From assembly GCA_964598495.1 (NCBI GenBank), contig CAZRBY010000012.1:1-56670 (forward strand): a stretch of DNA of 56,670 nucleotides, read 5' to 3'. The position numbers were made by a program, and so were the translations under genes. This DNA is from Cacconaster sp964598495. Its GTDB lineage: Bacteria > Bacteroidota > Bacteroidia > Bacteroidales > UBA932. The notes under the pieces are model-generated. The model ran no database searches. It saw nothing but the letters and a program-made list of their open reading frames with translations, and had not been told where the DNA came from. Positions 25,231 through 34,226 of the stretch are shown here, piece after piece; within the stretch, counting starts at the first letter, position 1, and each line of letters opens with the position of its first letter.

Positions 25231-26114
25231 TATTCCTTTTTAATAAGACTGGTCAAAGGATATTTGACACCTTCATATGTACCTATTCGGCCATTGATCG
25301 CACCCACTGCAACTGGTGCCGAGAAGAAAATCGGAAGTTTGTTGGCATCATCGGAAAGCCAGATAAACACCTTCTCCTCACCATAGAAGACGCTTTCTCC
25401 TTCACCTTCGCCAAATGAGAAAACAGAAGTCTCTTCGTCTTTATCTTTAGAACGGTCTTTCTTGGGATTGACTGCAATTGCCAGCTTGATAGCATTAAAA
25501 GTGCCTACTTTAGCCACTTTCTTCTTTTCACGGCCGACAAAACGTACTCTTATATCTAGGACATCCTTATCAAGAGCAACGGTAAAAGGTACCGGTTCAC
25601 TATTTTCGAGCTTTTTGAAATCGAGACATCTCACTGCAAAAAAGATATTGATGATGTCGCGGATTACAACATCCTCGTAGAAAGTCGTATCCCTACGGGG
25701 ACGGCCCTTCTTGTCAAGGACGGCGTTCAGCGTTTTGCCGTCGTCTCTCCAGTTATACCAGTTCTTGGCACAATAACTCCCCTCATTCACATCTCTGTGG
25801 AAATAGAGAGGCATCAAGTCCTTGACATAGAACTTTGATTCATAAATATCCCTCACCTTGAAGAATGAATCCCAGAATTTATAGGTACTTGCTTTTGCAA
25901 GAAGATGGTAATAGGGCTCTTTGCCCTTCTCAGACTTTTCAATGAAAGTAAACTTCACGCTGGCAATATCTGCACTGAAGCCCCACTTGTAATGAACAAT
26001 CAGCTCCATGTTTTCACCGCTCTGGAAAGGATACTCATTAGACTGTGCGTTAGCGCCTACTGAAAAGAAAGATAGAATGAGTGACAGTAGCGCAAATAAT
26101 ATTTTTTTCATCAA
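25230..26114 (-). CDS. DUF3108 envelope protein
   Basis: 294 residues. The signal peptide MMKKILFALLSLILSFFSVGANA (cleaved before QSNEY; the start may be either of the first two Met) exports it. The mature part is the DUF3108 beta-rich fold: FQSGENMELIVHYKWGFSAD, RDIYESKFYVKDLMPLYFHR, ending GRIGTYEGVKYPLTSL. This is a periplasmic family of unknown biochemical role, common in Bacteroidota. It lies between dnaB and rseC in the same transcription direction. Confidence 0.88.
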   Translation of the reverse strand: MMKKILFALLSLILSFFSVGANAQSNEYPFQSGENMELIVHYKWGFSADIASVKFTFIEKSEKGKEPYYHLLAKASTYKFWDSFFKVRDIYESKFYVKDLMPLYFHRDVNEGSYCAKNWYNWRDDGKTLNAVLDKKGRPRRDTTFYEDVVIRDIINIFFAVRCLDFKKLENSEPVPFTVALDKDVLDIRVRFVGREKKKVAKVGTFNAIKLAIAVNPKKDRSKDKDEETSVFSFGEGEGESVFYGEEKVFIWLSDDANKLPIFFSAPVAVGAINGRIGTYEGVKYPLTSLIKKE

Positions 26115-26123
26115 ATAATCTTT

Positions 26124-27623
26124 TTAATTAAAATCATCACTCGGGCCCAGTCCCGCATAATCCAGAGGCTCCGCACTATTCATCTTGGAACCGTGATATT
26201 CGGTACGGATCATCGGGTCACCCGTCAATACATCATCTATATCCACAAATCGTACCCTATCTGACTCAAACTTCATCGGAACATCTCCAACTGCACCATT
26301 TCTATGTTTTAAAATGATAATTTCGGTGCCGCCGGTAATTATATCATCAGAAGGTAGACCAACTTTTTCCGGACGGTGGATAAACATTACAATGTCAGCA
26401 TCCTGCTCTATGGCTCCAGATTCACGAAGGTCGCTCAACTGAGGACGCTTGTTACCGCCGCGTGTCTCCACTGAACGGTTGAGCTGCGAAAGAGCTATGA
26501 TGGGAACATTGAGTTCCTTTGCAATGGATTTAAGGGAACGAGAAATGGCAGACACTTCCTGTTCACGCATACCGCGGAGGTCAGGGGGGCCTGTCATCAA
26601 TTGAAGATAGTCTATTATGATGATAGCCACTTTGTTGTTGTTGACAAGGCGACGTGCCTTCGAACGAAACTCGTAGATGGAGAGTGACGGCGTATCATCA
26701 ATCCACAATGGAGACTTGGAGAGTCTCGCTACTCCTGCGTTGAGCTGAGTCCACTCTGCGTTTGTCATTTTTCTGGCTCCGCGAATCTTGTCGGCTTCAA
26801 GACCGGTCTCCCCAATCATTACTCGCTTGACAAGTTGTGTGGCCGGCATCTCGAGTGAGAAGAATGCCACCGGAATATTGTGATCAATAGCCATATTTCT
26901 GGCCATTGTCAGCACAAATGCAGTTTTACCAACGGAAGGGCGCGCAGCTATGATGATCAGGTCGGATTTTTGCCACCCGAAAGTAATCTTGTCTATACCG
27001 GTAAAACCGGAAGGGATACCGCTGAGCCCATCCTCTCGTTGCTGGTTGGTTTCAATCTCTCTGATAGCCTGACCGACTATATCCTTGATGGGAGATGTCT
27101 CGCGGCGCATATTGCGCTCCGCAAGTTCAAATACCTCTTTTTCTGCCGTGTCCACCAAGTCATCGACTGTCATTGAATCGTCAAAAGCACTCTTCTGAAT
27201 CTTGTAAGAGATGGAGATGAGTTCCCTCTGGATAAATTTTTGGAGAAGGATTTTGGTATGATAATCGATGTGCGCAGCAGCGCCGATTTTGAGTGTAAGC
27301 TGGCTTAGATAGGCCGTACCGCCTATCTCCTCGAGATCTCCGCTTTTGCGCAGTTCGTCAGAAACAGTGAAGATATCTACGGGATCATTGCGCTTGGAGA
27401 GAGTAGCTATTGCATCATATATTTTTCGGTGTGCATCTTTGTAAAAGCACTCTACCGAGAGCTGGTCAAGGACATCGACCACTACTTCAGGCTCCAGCAA
27501 GAGCGCTCCAAGTACGGCCTCCTCAATGTCGATGGCCTGTGGAGGCACCCGTCCTCCCAGCTCTTCGCCGAGAATCGCCAAATCCACCTTCCTATCCTTT
27601 TTACCGGAATCTTTCTTGGCCAT
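26124..27623 (-). CDS. dnaB: replicative DNA helicase
   Basis: 499 residues from ATG 27623 (MAKKDSGKKDRKVDLAILGE); an upstream start would overlap the zinc-ribbon gene. The N-terminal domain (PPQAIDIEEAVLGALLLEPE) is linked to the RecA-like C-terminal domain: GIPSGFTGIDKITFGWQ, Walker A ARPSVGKTAF, FSLEMPATQLVKR, Walker B IIIIDYLQLM, LSQLNRSVETR. It is the hexameric helicase that unwinds DNA at the fork. No intein is seen. Confidence 0.97.
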   Translation of the reverse strand: MAKKDSGKKDRKVDLAILGEELGGRVPPQAIDIEEAVLGALLLEPEVVVDVLDQLSVECFYKDAHRKIYDAIATLSKRNDPVDIFTVSDELRKSGDLEEIGGTAYLSQLTLKIGAAAHIDYHTKILLQKFIQRELISISYKIQKSAFDDSMTVDDLVDTAEKEVFELAERNMRRETSPIKDIVGQAIREIETNQQREDGLSGIPSGFTGIDKITFGWQKSDLIIIAARPSVGKTAFVLTMARNMAIDHNIPVAFFSLEMPATQLVKRVMIGETGLEADKIRGARKMTNAEWTQLNAGVARLSKSPLWIDDTPSLSIYEFRSKARRLVNNNKVAIIIIDYLQLMTGPPDLRGMREQEVSAISRSLKSIAKELNVPIIALSQLNRSVETRGGNKRPQLSDLRESGAIEQDADIVMFIHRPEKVGLPSDDIITGGTEIIILKHRNGAVGDVPMKFESDRVRFVDIDDVLTGDPMIRTEYHGSKMNSAEPLDYAGLGPSDDFN

Positions 27624-27630
27624 ATCAGAC

Positions 27631-28449
27631 TTATTCTTGTTGGTCGGGAGATTTAACAAGGATGCGACCGCAATGTTCGCAAATTATCATTTTCTTGCTC
27701 TCAATAACATCAAGCTCTCTCTGTGGAGGGATATTGTTGAAACAACCTCCGCAGGCACCTCTTTCGACCGTTACAACTGCAAGTCTGTTTTTGGCACCTT
27801 TACGCACACGTTCATAAGCGTTGATAGTCCTCTCGTCGAGGTTAGCTACGAACGAAGCGCGATTTTTGAGGAGTTCTTCCTCCTCTTTGGCTGTCTCCTC
27901 GGTGATGGATTTGAGCTCCTCTTCTTTATCGGCCAGATCCTCCTGCCTACCGGCAAGGGCCGTTTTAGACTCTTCGAGGAAGAGTTTCTTCTCGGCAATC
28001 ATGGCGGTGCCCTCCTTGATGTTTTTCTCAGCAACGCTTATCTCAAGTTCCTGAAACTCAATTTCCTTTGAGAGAGATTCGAACTCGCGATTGTTCTTAA
28101 CATCATTGCGCTGTTCTTCATACTTGGCTATCGCCTTTTTGGACTCCTCTATCTGATGCTTGCACTCGGTGTTGTATTTCTCAATCTCCTTAATTTCTGC
28201 CAGTGTATTCGAAATGCGGGTCTTTAGACCCTCGATTTCATCTTCAAGGTCCTCTACTTCGAGCGGAAGTTCACCTCTGAGCAGATATATCTTGTCAATT
28301 TTGGTGTCAATGTTCTGGATTTGATACAATATTTGAAGCTTATGCTCCATCTCCTTCGCATCGGTTTCACCGGAATAGGTTGAAAGCGAAACAAAGGTTT
28401 CCCGCTGGTCTATGGGAGTAACCACTTTAGTTGCCTTTTTTGTAGCCAT
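27631..28449 (-). CDS. C4-type zinc ribbon coiled-coil protein (DUF164/CdsZ-like)
   Basis: 272 residues. A basic lead (MATKKATKVV) is followed by about 170 residues of strongly heptad-patterned coiled coil (YQIQNIDTKIDKIYLLRGEL to EETAKEEEELLKN). At the C-terminus is a four-cysteine zinc ribbon, CGGC then CEHC, ending GRILVKSP. Related proteins are thought to bind nucleic acid, but the function is unsettled. The coupling with nif3 upstream (4-base gap) is common in Bacteroidota and other phyla. Confidence 0.9.
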   Translation of the reverse strand: MATKKATKVVTPIDQRETFVSLSTYSGETDAKEMEHKLQILYQIQNIDTKIDKIYLLRGELPLEVEDLEDEIEGLKTRISNTLAEIKEIEKYNTECKHQIEESKKAIAKYEEQRNDVKNNREFESLSKEIEFQELEISVAEKNIKEGTAMIAEKKLFLEESKTALAGRQEDLADKEEELKSITEETAKEEEELLKNRASFVANLDERTINAYERVRKGAKNRLAVVTVERGACGGCFNNIPPQRELDVIESKKMIICEHCGRILVKSPDQQE

Positions 28450-28453
28450 ATAC

Positions 28454-29218
28454 TTAGAAGTAATATATTGGATTGTTATTATTATTCAAAAAGGTGTGAA
28501 CCGCAAAGTTAGGAATTTTTTTCCTAAGAATCTCAAGCAATTTTTCCACAATATCTCTCTCACTCTCATAATGTCCGATATCCATCACCATAAAACCCTC
28601 TGCACAGAAATAATGGTGGTAAGAGAGGTCTCCGGTGATAAAAAGTTGCGCCTCGGCTTCCATAGCATGAGGTATGAATGAAGAACCGCTGCCCCCACAG
28701 ACGGCAACCTTCGAGACCGGTTCTCCAACAAGCCGCGAACTTCGCAAACGCTCTATACCGAAAGCCTTTTTAATAAATGCGGAGAGCTCCCGCGGCTCTA
28801 ACGGATAAGGTAAAGTGCCAACGAGAGCCAACGAAGTCTCGTCAAGAGGTGTAATATTATGCATGCCTAACCGTTGCGCCATAAGGGCCGTCACACCACC
28901 CTCTGCCTTGTCGGCGTTTGTGTGCGCCGAGTAGATGACAATGCCGTGTGTAATAGCAAGGGTGATACACTTGCCGATAAAAGTATCGGGATTGATCTTT
29001 TTTATGCCCGAAAAAATCAACGGATGATGGGTTATAATCATATTCGTACCCGCATCCACCGCAGCTTCTATCAGCTCCGGAGTGCAATCAAATCCGATCA
29101 TAACGCCATTTATCTCCTGCTCCGGAGACCCAATGCAGAAACCGGAGTTATCCCAAGGTTCCTGCGTACCGAGGGGGGCGAAGTCCTCGATGATACGTGC
29201 TATATCTTTTGCTTTCAT
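28454..29218 (-). CDS. Nif3-like dinuclear metal-centre protein
   Basis: 254 residues, the short form without the central PII-like insertion. Motifs: WDNSGFCIGSPEQEINGVMI, MIITHHPLIFSG (two His metal ligands), IYSAHTNADKAEGGV (third site), and the C-terminal GDLSYHHYF and MDIGHYESE (His/Glu ligands). The family forms hexameric toroids with a dimetal centre; the GTP cyclohydrolase label often given to it is poorly supported. It sits in the MerR-nif3-zinc ribbon block. Confidence 0.93.
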   Translation of the reverse strand: MKAKDIARIIEDFAPLGTQEPWDNSGFCIGSPEQEINGVMIGFDCTPELIEAAVDAGTNMIITHHPLIFSGIKKINPDTFIGKCITLAITHGIVIYSAHTNADKAEGGVTALMAQRLGMHNITPLDETSLALVGTLPYPLEPRELSAFIKKAFGIERLRSSRLVGEPVSKVAVCGGSGSSFIPHAMEAEAQLFITGDLSYHHYFCAEGFMVMDIGHYESERDIVEKLLEILRKKIPNFAVHTFLNNNNNPIYYF

Positions 29219-29233
29219 ATCAAATATAGGAAA

Positions 29234-29554
29234 CTAAAGAGCATCCAACACCTCCGTCAGCGAAGCGCGGATATTCCTGAGTCTTTCTATTGCTTCACTT
29301 CGGCGATCAACCTCATCCAATCCGAGTTTCAATCGCTTACGTGCACCTTCAAGGGTCATTCCCTGGTCTTTCACAAGCCGAGAGATATTTTTGAGTGCGG
29401 AAATGTCGGTTTCGCGATACAGGCGGTTACCCTTATTGTTGCGTTCGGGACGCACATATTCGGGGAAAGTATCCGACCAGAAACGAATGAGTGAGACATT
29501 GACGTCAAACATCTTCGCAACCTGGCCTATGGTATAATAATGTTGTCCTGTCAT
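29234..29554 (-). CDS. MerR-family transcriptional regulator
   Basis: 106 residues. The N-terminal winged helix (YYTIGQVAKMFDVNVSLIRF, then NNKGNRLYRETDISALKNI) is typical of MerR. The C-terminal helix (about residues 70-105) is a short dimerisation coiled coil. No effector domain or sensor cysteines are present, so the signal is unknown. It is downstream of the two M23 peptidases (6-base gap), an arrangement often seen next to alaS in Bacteroidota. Confidence 0.92.
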   Translation of the reverse strand: MTGQHYYTIGQVAKMFDVNVSLIRFWSDTFPEYVRPERNNKGNRLYRETDISALKNISRLVKDQGMTLEGARKRLKLGLDEVDRRSEAIERLRNIRASLTEVLDAL

Positions 29555-29560
29555 TTCTTC

Positions 29561-30520
29561 TCAGTCCATTGATTGTCCCGTGCTCAGCGCAATCATCATC
29601 ATCTCCTGGTAAGCCAATGGAGTGATGCCGGCAAAAAAGTAATTAATCGGATCAACGTAATTGCCGTCGACTATTACTTCATAGTGTAGATGTGGCGCAA
29701 ATGACGTGCCGCTGTTGCCGACTCTGCCTATAATCTCAGACTGTTGTACTTTCTGTCCCTTTTTGACCATAATCTCCTGAAGGTGTGAATAGGTGGTAAC
29801 TATGCCCCCCGAATGGGTTATTTCTATACGCCTGCCCCAGGCAGTGGTTTCCCTGGAGATTGATGTGACGGTGCCGGATGCAGCGGCTAATACTTCAGTA
29901 CCCACCGGAGAGAGTATGTCAAAACCGGTATGATCGCGAAGCGTCTTATAAAAAGGGCTGAACTTATTGCCCACCGAAGCTCCGGTCCTGGCTATGGAGA
30001 AATCCTTTACAGGGATAATTGAAGGTATTGATTCCCAATCAACCCCTCCGGCAGATATGCGGTGATTGATATTTTCTATAGAATTGTTGATTCTTCCGGA
30101 TAGCGATTCAAGTCGGGATGCACGGATGTTGACATTCCATATTAGATCATTTTCATCCTCTTCATAAATATTGCCGAGTTCTATGCGGCCGGTATCACGG
30201 CCTATCATATATGTCGGTGGAGCGGATTGGAAAATGTCGTTATATATCTGGCGGTCCCTTGCTTCAAGCCCCTCTACGACGCTCTCCACAATCTCTATCT
30301 GTTCCTTCATCCTATCGTATTCCCGTTCCATATAATCCCCTTCAGCAATAAGCTGCTTTTCGCGGTCAGTGCTGAAAAATATGGCAAAAATAGCGTAATA
30401 GATTACTGCGACAAGCAAACTGAAAAAGACATACTTGCCAACAACAAGAAGAGCCCTCCAGATGGAGAACTTCTTTTTGTCAAATCTGAGTTCCTCTTTG
30501 TTGTAGAAAAATTTGGCCAT
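29561..30520 (-). CDS. M23-family peptidase (second of a tandem pair)
   Basis: 319 residues. One TM helix (about 24-50) leads into a coiled-coil stretch (TDREKQLIAEGDYMEREYDR to about 100) and a LytM domain with intact zinc motifs: HTGFD, SHLQ, and APHLHYEV. It is membrane-anchored with a periplasmic catalytic domain, so a peptidoglycan DD-endopeptidase or an M23 scaffold acting in cell separation. It overlaps in organisation with the gene immediately upstream and was probably produced by duplication. Confidence 0.92.
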   Translation of the reverse strand: MAKFFYNKEELRFDKKKFSIWRALLVVGKYVFFSLLVAVIYYAIFAIFFSTDREKQLIAEGDYMEREYDRMKEQIEIVESVVEGLEARDRQIYNDIFQSAPPTYMIGRDTGRIELGNIYEEDENDLIWNVNIRASRLESLSGRINNSIENINHRISAGGVDWESIPSIIPVKDFSIARTGASVGNKFSPFYKTLRDHTGFDILSPVGTEVLAAASGTVTSISRETTAWGRRIEITHSGGIVTTYSHLQEIMVKKGQKVQQSEIIGRVGNSGTSFAPHLHYEVIVDGNYVDPINYFFAGITPLAYQEMMMIALSTGQSMD

Positions 30521-30523
30521 ATC

Positions 30524-31492
30524 TTACTTGCGGTCTTTACCCGCAAGAATCATGCTCTGATATTCTTCAGGAGAGATTTCGTGGTCAAAGTAGTTGCAAG
30601 GATTGACAGCCTTGCCCTTATAGATCACCTCATAATGGAGATGTACACCCTTTGAGCGACCTGTAGTGCCCATCTTACCCACTTGTTCTCCACGACTAAC
30701 TCTCTGGCCCGGTTTTACGGTAGCTTGATGAAGATGTGCATAACGTGTCTTGTAACCGAATCCATGATCCACCACCACCTGGTTGCCATAACCGAAGAAA
30801 TTGTAGCATACCTCGACAACAATACCGTCACCGGTAGCATAAATGGGTTCGCCGGTTTTGCCGGAAATATCTACACCCTTATGCATTCTGATGCCCTTTG
30901 TGAAGGGATCGGAACGATATCCGAACCTGCTTCCCAGGCTGTTGCGCGAGTTGGTAGACACGGGAAAAATCGAAGGCACACAGGAGGCCATATCTCCGGC
31001 TCTTTTGGCAAGAAGGGAAACCTCATCAAACGAACGCGATTGTACGGTAGCTTTCTTTGAGAGTATATCAAGCCTCATCGCAGACGATATGAGGATATCC
31101 GAATGTTCAAAATGTTTCAGATGTGAATACCTGTCCACACCACCGAATCCCGCATCGCGCACTTCGGAAGGTATTTCTTCCATACCGAAAATCGGACGGT
31201 AGACAATGTTGTCCCTCATCTCTATTTCCATGAGTGTACGATGCTCTTCCTCTATCTTTTGGTTAAGACCTTTGATTTGTGAGAGCAATTCCTGGTTGCG
31301 GCTCTCGAGTATAATGGTTTTGGGTGTCTTCAGCAAGAGAACTTCCGAATAAAGCCAGAAGTATGCAAAAAAGCAGATAAAACCAAGCCCCAATACCACG
31401 CAACACCTTAACAGCCTGCTCTTTAGGGTAGGTTTCACCACTTCATAGGAAAGGGTTTCCTCGTTAAAAATGTACTGTTTTTTACCTAACAT
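30524..31492 (-). CDS. M23-family peptidase (first of a tandem pair)
   Basis: 322 residues with the same layout as its neighbour: TM helix about 28-50, coiled coil (LESRNQELLSQIKGLNQKIE), then a LytM domain with RMHKGVDISGKTGEPIYATG, RYAHLHQATV and GVHLHYEVI. All zinc and catalytic residues are in place. Both proteins differ in the linker, which suggests distinct localisation or partners. It opens the long minus-strand gene run and is divergent from alaS. Confidence 0.93.
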   Translation of the reverse strand: MLGKKQYIFNEETLSYEVVKPTLKSRLLRCCVVLGLGFICFFAYFWLYSEVLLLKTPKTIILESRNQELLSQIKGLNQKIEEEHRTLMEIEMRDNIVYRPIFGMEEIPSEVRDAGFGGVDRYSHLKHFEHSDILISSAMRLDILSKKATVQSRSFDEVSLLAKRAGDMASCVPSIFPVSTNSRNSLGSRFGYRSDPFTKGIRMHKGVDISGKTGEPIYATGDGIVVEVCYNFFGYGNQVVVDHGFGYKTRYAHLHQATVKPGQRVSRGEQVGKMGTTGRSKGVHLHYEVIYKGKAVNPCNYFDHEISPEEYQSMILAGKDRK

Positions 31493-31520
31493 AATTAAAT
31501 AACACCATTTTATAACCCTG

Positions 31521-31528
31521 CAAAATTA
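31521..31528 (-). promoter_or_regulatory. -7 promoter element TAATTTTG for the M23-MerR operon
   Basis: A perfect TAnnTTTG on the minus strand, 28 bases before the M23 start. It faces the plus-strand element at 31549-31556. Confidence 0.65.
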
Positions 31529-31548
31529 CAAAATTTGGATAAATAAAC

Positions 31549-31556
31549 TAATTTTG
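31549..31556 (+). promoter_or_regulatory. -7 promoter element TAATTTTG for alaS
   Basis: A perfect TAnnTTTG, 48 bases before ATG 31605. TTTG at 31534-31537 is closer than the usual -33 spacing, so the upstream element is unclear. Confidence 0.6.
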
Positions 31557-31604
31557 TGACGAAAAATCACATTTTATTAACAAAGATATTAACAATCAAA
31601 CCAT

Positions 31605-34226
31605 ATGACATCAAACGAAACACGTCGTACCTTCCTTGATTTTTTCGCTTCAAAGGGCCACACCGTGGTGCCTTCGGCACCTATGGTAGTCAAAAATGAC
31701 CCTACGCTTATGTTTACCAATGCGGGCATGAATCAATTTAAGGACTGGTTCCTCGGCAATACCCCCGTAAAACATTCCAGAGTGGCCAACACACAAAAAT
31801 GTCTCAGGGTAAGCGGTAAGCACAATGACCTCGAAGAGGTCGGCCACGACACATATCACCATACGATGTTCGAGATGCTCGGCAACTGGAGTTTCGGTGA
31901 CTATTTCAAAAAGGATGCCATTAACTGGGCTTGGGAACTTCTGACTGATGTTTACAAAATTGATAAGGATCGGCTCTATGCCACCGTATTCGAAGGTTAT
32001 GAACCCGAAAGCCTGGAAATGGATAATGAAGCTCGCGATTTATGGCTCAAACTACTTCCGGAAGAGAGAGTGATTTTCGGCAACAAAAAGGATAATTTCT
32101 GGGAAATGGGAGACACCGGTCCTTGCGGTCCCTGCAGCGAAATCCATATAGATCTCCGTAGCGATGAAGAGAGGGCAAAGATTCCCGGAAGCGAAATGGT
32201 CAATAAAGGACACCATCTGGTTATCGAAATCTGGAACCTCGTCTTCATTCAGTACAACCGTAAAGCAAACGGTTCCCTCGAACCGCTCGCAGCCAAACAT
32301 GTGGATACGGGAATGGGGTTGGAGCGCCTCTGTATGGTATTACAGAACAAAAAGAGCAACTACGACACAGATGTATTCACATCTATGATAAATGCTATTT
32401 CCAGGATAAGCGGATTAAATTACGCCGGTGACAGCGAAGTGGGAGTGGCAATGAGGGTTATTGCCGACCACATCAGAGCCATCTGCTTCTCTATTACTGA
32501 CGGACAGTTGCCCTCGAATGTCAAGGCGGGCTATGTTATAAGGCGTATCCTACGTCGTGCAGTCAGATACGGCTACACATTTCTCGGTATGCATGAGCCA
32601 TTCCTCTGTAAACTGGTACCTCAACTTGTAAGCGATATGGGCGAGGCATTCCCTGAACTCGCAAAGCAACAGGGACTTATCGTAAATGTCATACGAGAGG
32701 AGGAAGATGCTTTTCTACGCACTCTCGACAAAGGTATCCGCCTGATGGATTCCATTCTGGATAAATCGGCAGAGAGCAAACTGATTTCCGGAATTGATGC
32801 ATTCACTCTCTACGATACATTCGGTTTCCCCATAGACCTGAGCGAACTGATCGCCAGAGAGAAGGGCTACACAATAGATATGGAGGGCTTTCAGGTTGAA
32901 CTTCGCAAACAGAAAGAGCGTGCGAGATGTGCCACTGCCATCGAAGAGGGCGACTGGTACGAGGTTGCTCCCTTCACCTCCACTGAATTTGTGGGCTATG
33001 ACACTCTCGAATCTGAGGTTCAAGTGATGAAATACCGCACCGTCAAGGCCAAAAACAAAGAGATGTTCCAGTTGGTGTTTGATAAAACCCCCTTCTACGC
33101 AGAAAGCGGCGGACAAGCGGGCGACAGCGGCACCATCGAATCAAAGAGCGGAGAACGCATAACTATACTGACCACCATAAAGGAAAACGATCTCCCGATA
33201 CATATTGCAGAGAGAATACCCCTCAATCTTGAGGAGACATTTATCGCAAAAGTTGACGAAGAGCGCAGGATCGAAATAGCTAATAATCACACCGCTACTC
33301 ACCTGCTGCATAACGCTCTTCGCAGCGTGCTCGGTAACCACATCGAACAGAAGGGATCTTCGGTCGGCTCCATTTCATTCCGTTTTGACTTTTCTCACTA
33401 CGAAAAAGTCTCCCACGAGGATCTGAGAAAAGTGGAAAAACTTGTCAACCATATGATCCGCAAAAATATACCGAGAGAAGAGTTCAGGAATATGCAGGTC
33501 GAAAAGGCACACGAAATGGGCGCTATCGCACTCTTTGGAGAGAAATATGGAGATGATGTACGTGTTATTAAGTTCGGTGACTCTACTGAACTCTGCGGAG
33601 GTACCCATGCTCCTGCAACCGGTTCCCTCGGCTACTTCAGGATACTAAACGAGACGGCTATAGCTGCAGGGGTAAGGAGAATCGAAGCAACCACCGGTCG
33701 ACATGCCGAAGCTGCAGTCTATGCTAACGATGATCATCTCCTCGCACTGAGCGCACTTTTCAATAACACTCCCAACCTGCTCAATTGCGTCAACAAGCTC
33801 ATTTGTGACAATGAGACCTTTAAAAAAGCACTGGAAGAGGTGGAGAAGGAGCGCGCAATTGCACTCAAGAAGAATCTAATCGAAGAGAGCAGGGTAATCA
33901 AAGGCATTCGTCTGATAACACTCAGACAAGGCAACTACAATCAAAATACTGTCAGAGAGGTAGCATTTATGCTCTACAAGGAACTTACCTCTTCGGTCTT
34001 CATTGCTGCACTGCCCTCAAGTGACGGCAAGGCCAATCTGACACTTATGTATACCGAGGATCTTGTTAAAAATGGAGCAAACGCCTCAGCCGACATTAAG
34101 ATCGCTGCAAAGCTGATCCAGGGTGGCGGAGGAGGACAAAATTTCCTCGCAACTGCCGGTGGCAAGAATGTTGAGGGGCTTGATGAAGCGGCCGACAAAT
34201 TACAAGAGATCGCACTCAGCAGATAA
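31605..34226 (+). CDS. alaS: alanyl-tRNA synthetase
   Basis: 873 residues, full length. N-terminal class II catalytic domain (RRTFLDFFASKGHTVVPSAP, DPTLMFTNAGMNQFKDWFLG), editing domain with zinc ligands NNHTATHLLH and CGGTHAPATG, and the C-terminal C-Ala domain ending GGGGGQNFLATAGGKN. It charges tRNA-Ala and removes Ser/Gly mischarges. The stop overlaps the next ATG by one base (TAATG), coupling it to the LptF/G-Fmt fusion. Confidence 0.98.
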   Translation: MTSNETRRTFLDFFASKGHTVVPSAPMVVKNDPTLMFTNAGMNQFKDWFLGNTPVKHSRVANTQKCLRVSGKHNDLEEVGHDTYHHTMFEMLGNWSFGDYFKKDAINWAWELLTDVYKIDKDRLYATVFEGYEPESLEMDNEARDLWLKLLPEERVIFGNKKDNFWEMGDTGPCGPCSEIHIDLRSDEERAKIPGSEMVNKGHHLVIEIWNLVFIQYNRKANGSLEPLAAKHVDTGMGLERLCMVLQNKKSNYDTDVFTSMINAISRISGLNYAGDSEVGVAMRVIADHIRAICFSITDGQLPSNVKAGYVIRRILRRAVRYGYTFLGMHEPFLCKLVPQLVSDMGEAFPELAKQQGLIVNVIREEEDAFLRTLDKGIRLMDSILDKSAESKLISGIDAFTLYDTFGFPIDLSELIAREKGYTIDMEGFQVELRKQKERARCATAIEEGDWYEVAPFTSTEFVGYDTLESEVQVMKYRTVKAKNKEMFQLVFDKTPFYAESGGQAGDSGTIESKSGERITILTTIKENDLPIHIAERIPLNLEETFIAKVDEERRIEIANNHTATHLLHNALRSVLGNHIEQKGSSVGSISFRFDFSHYEKVSHEDLRKVEKLVNHMIRKNIPREEFRNMQVEKAHEMGAIALFGEKYGDDVRVIKFGDSTELCGGTHAPATGSLGYFRILNETAIAAGVRRIEATTGRHAEAAVYANDDHLLALSALFNNTPNLLNCVNKLICDNETFKKALEEVEKERAIALKKNLIEESRVIKGIRLITLRQGNYNQNTVREVAFMLYKELTSSVFIAALPSSDGKANLTLMYTEDLVKNGANASADIKIAAKLIQGGGGGQNFLATAGGKNVEGLDEAADKLQEIALSR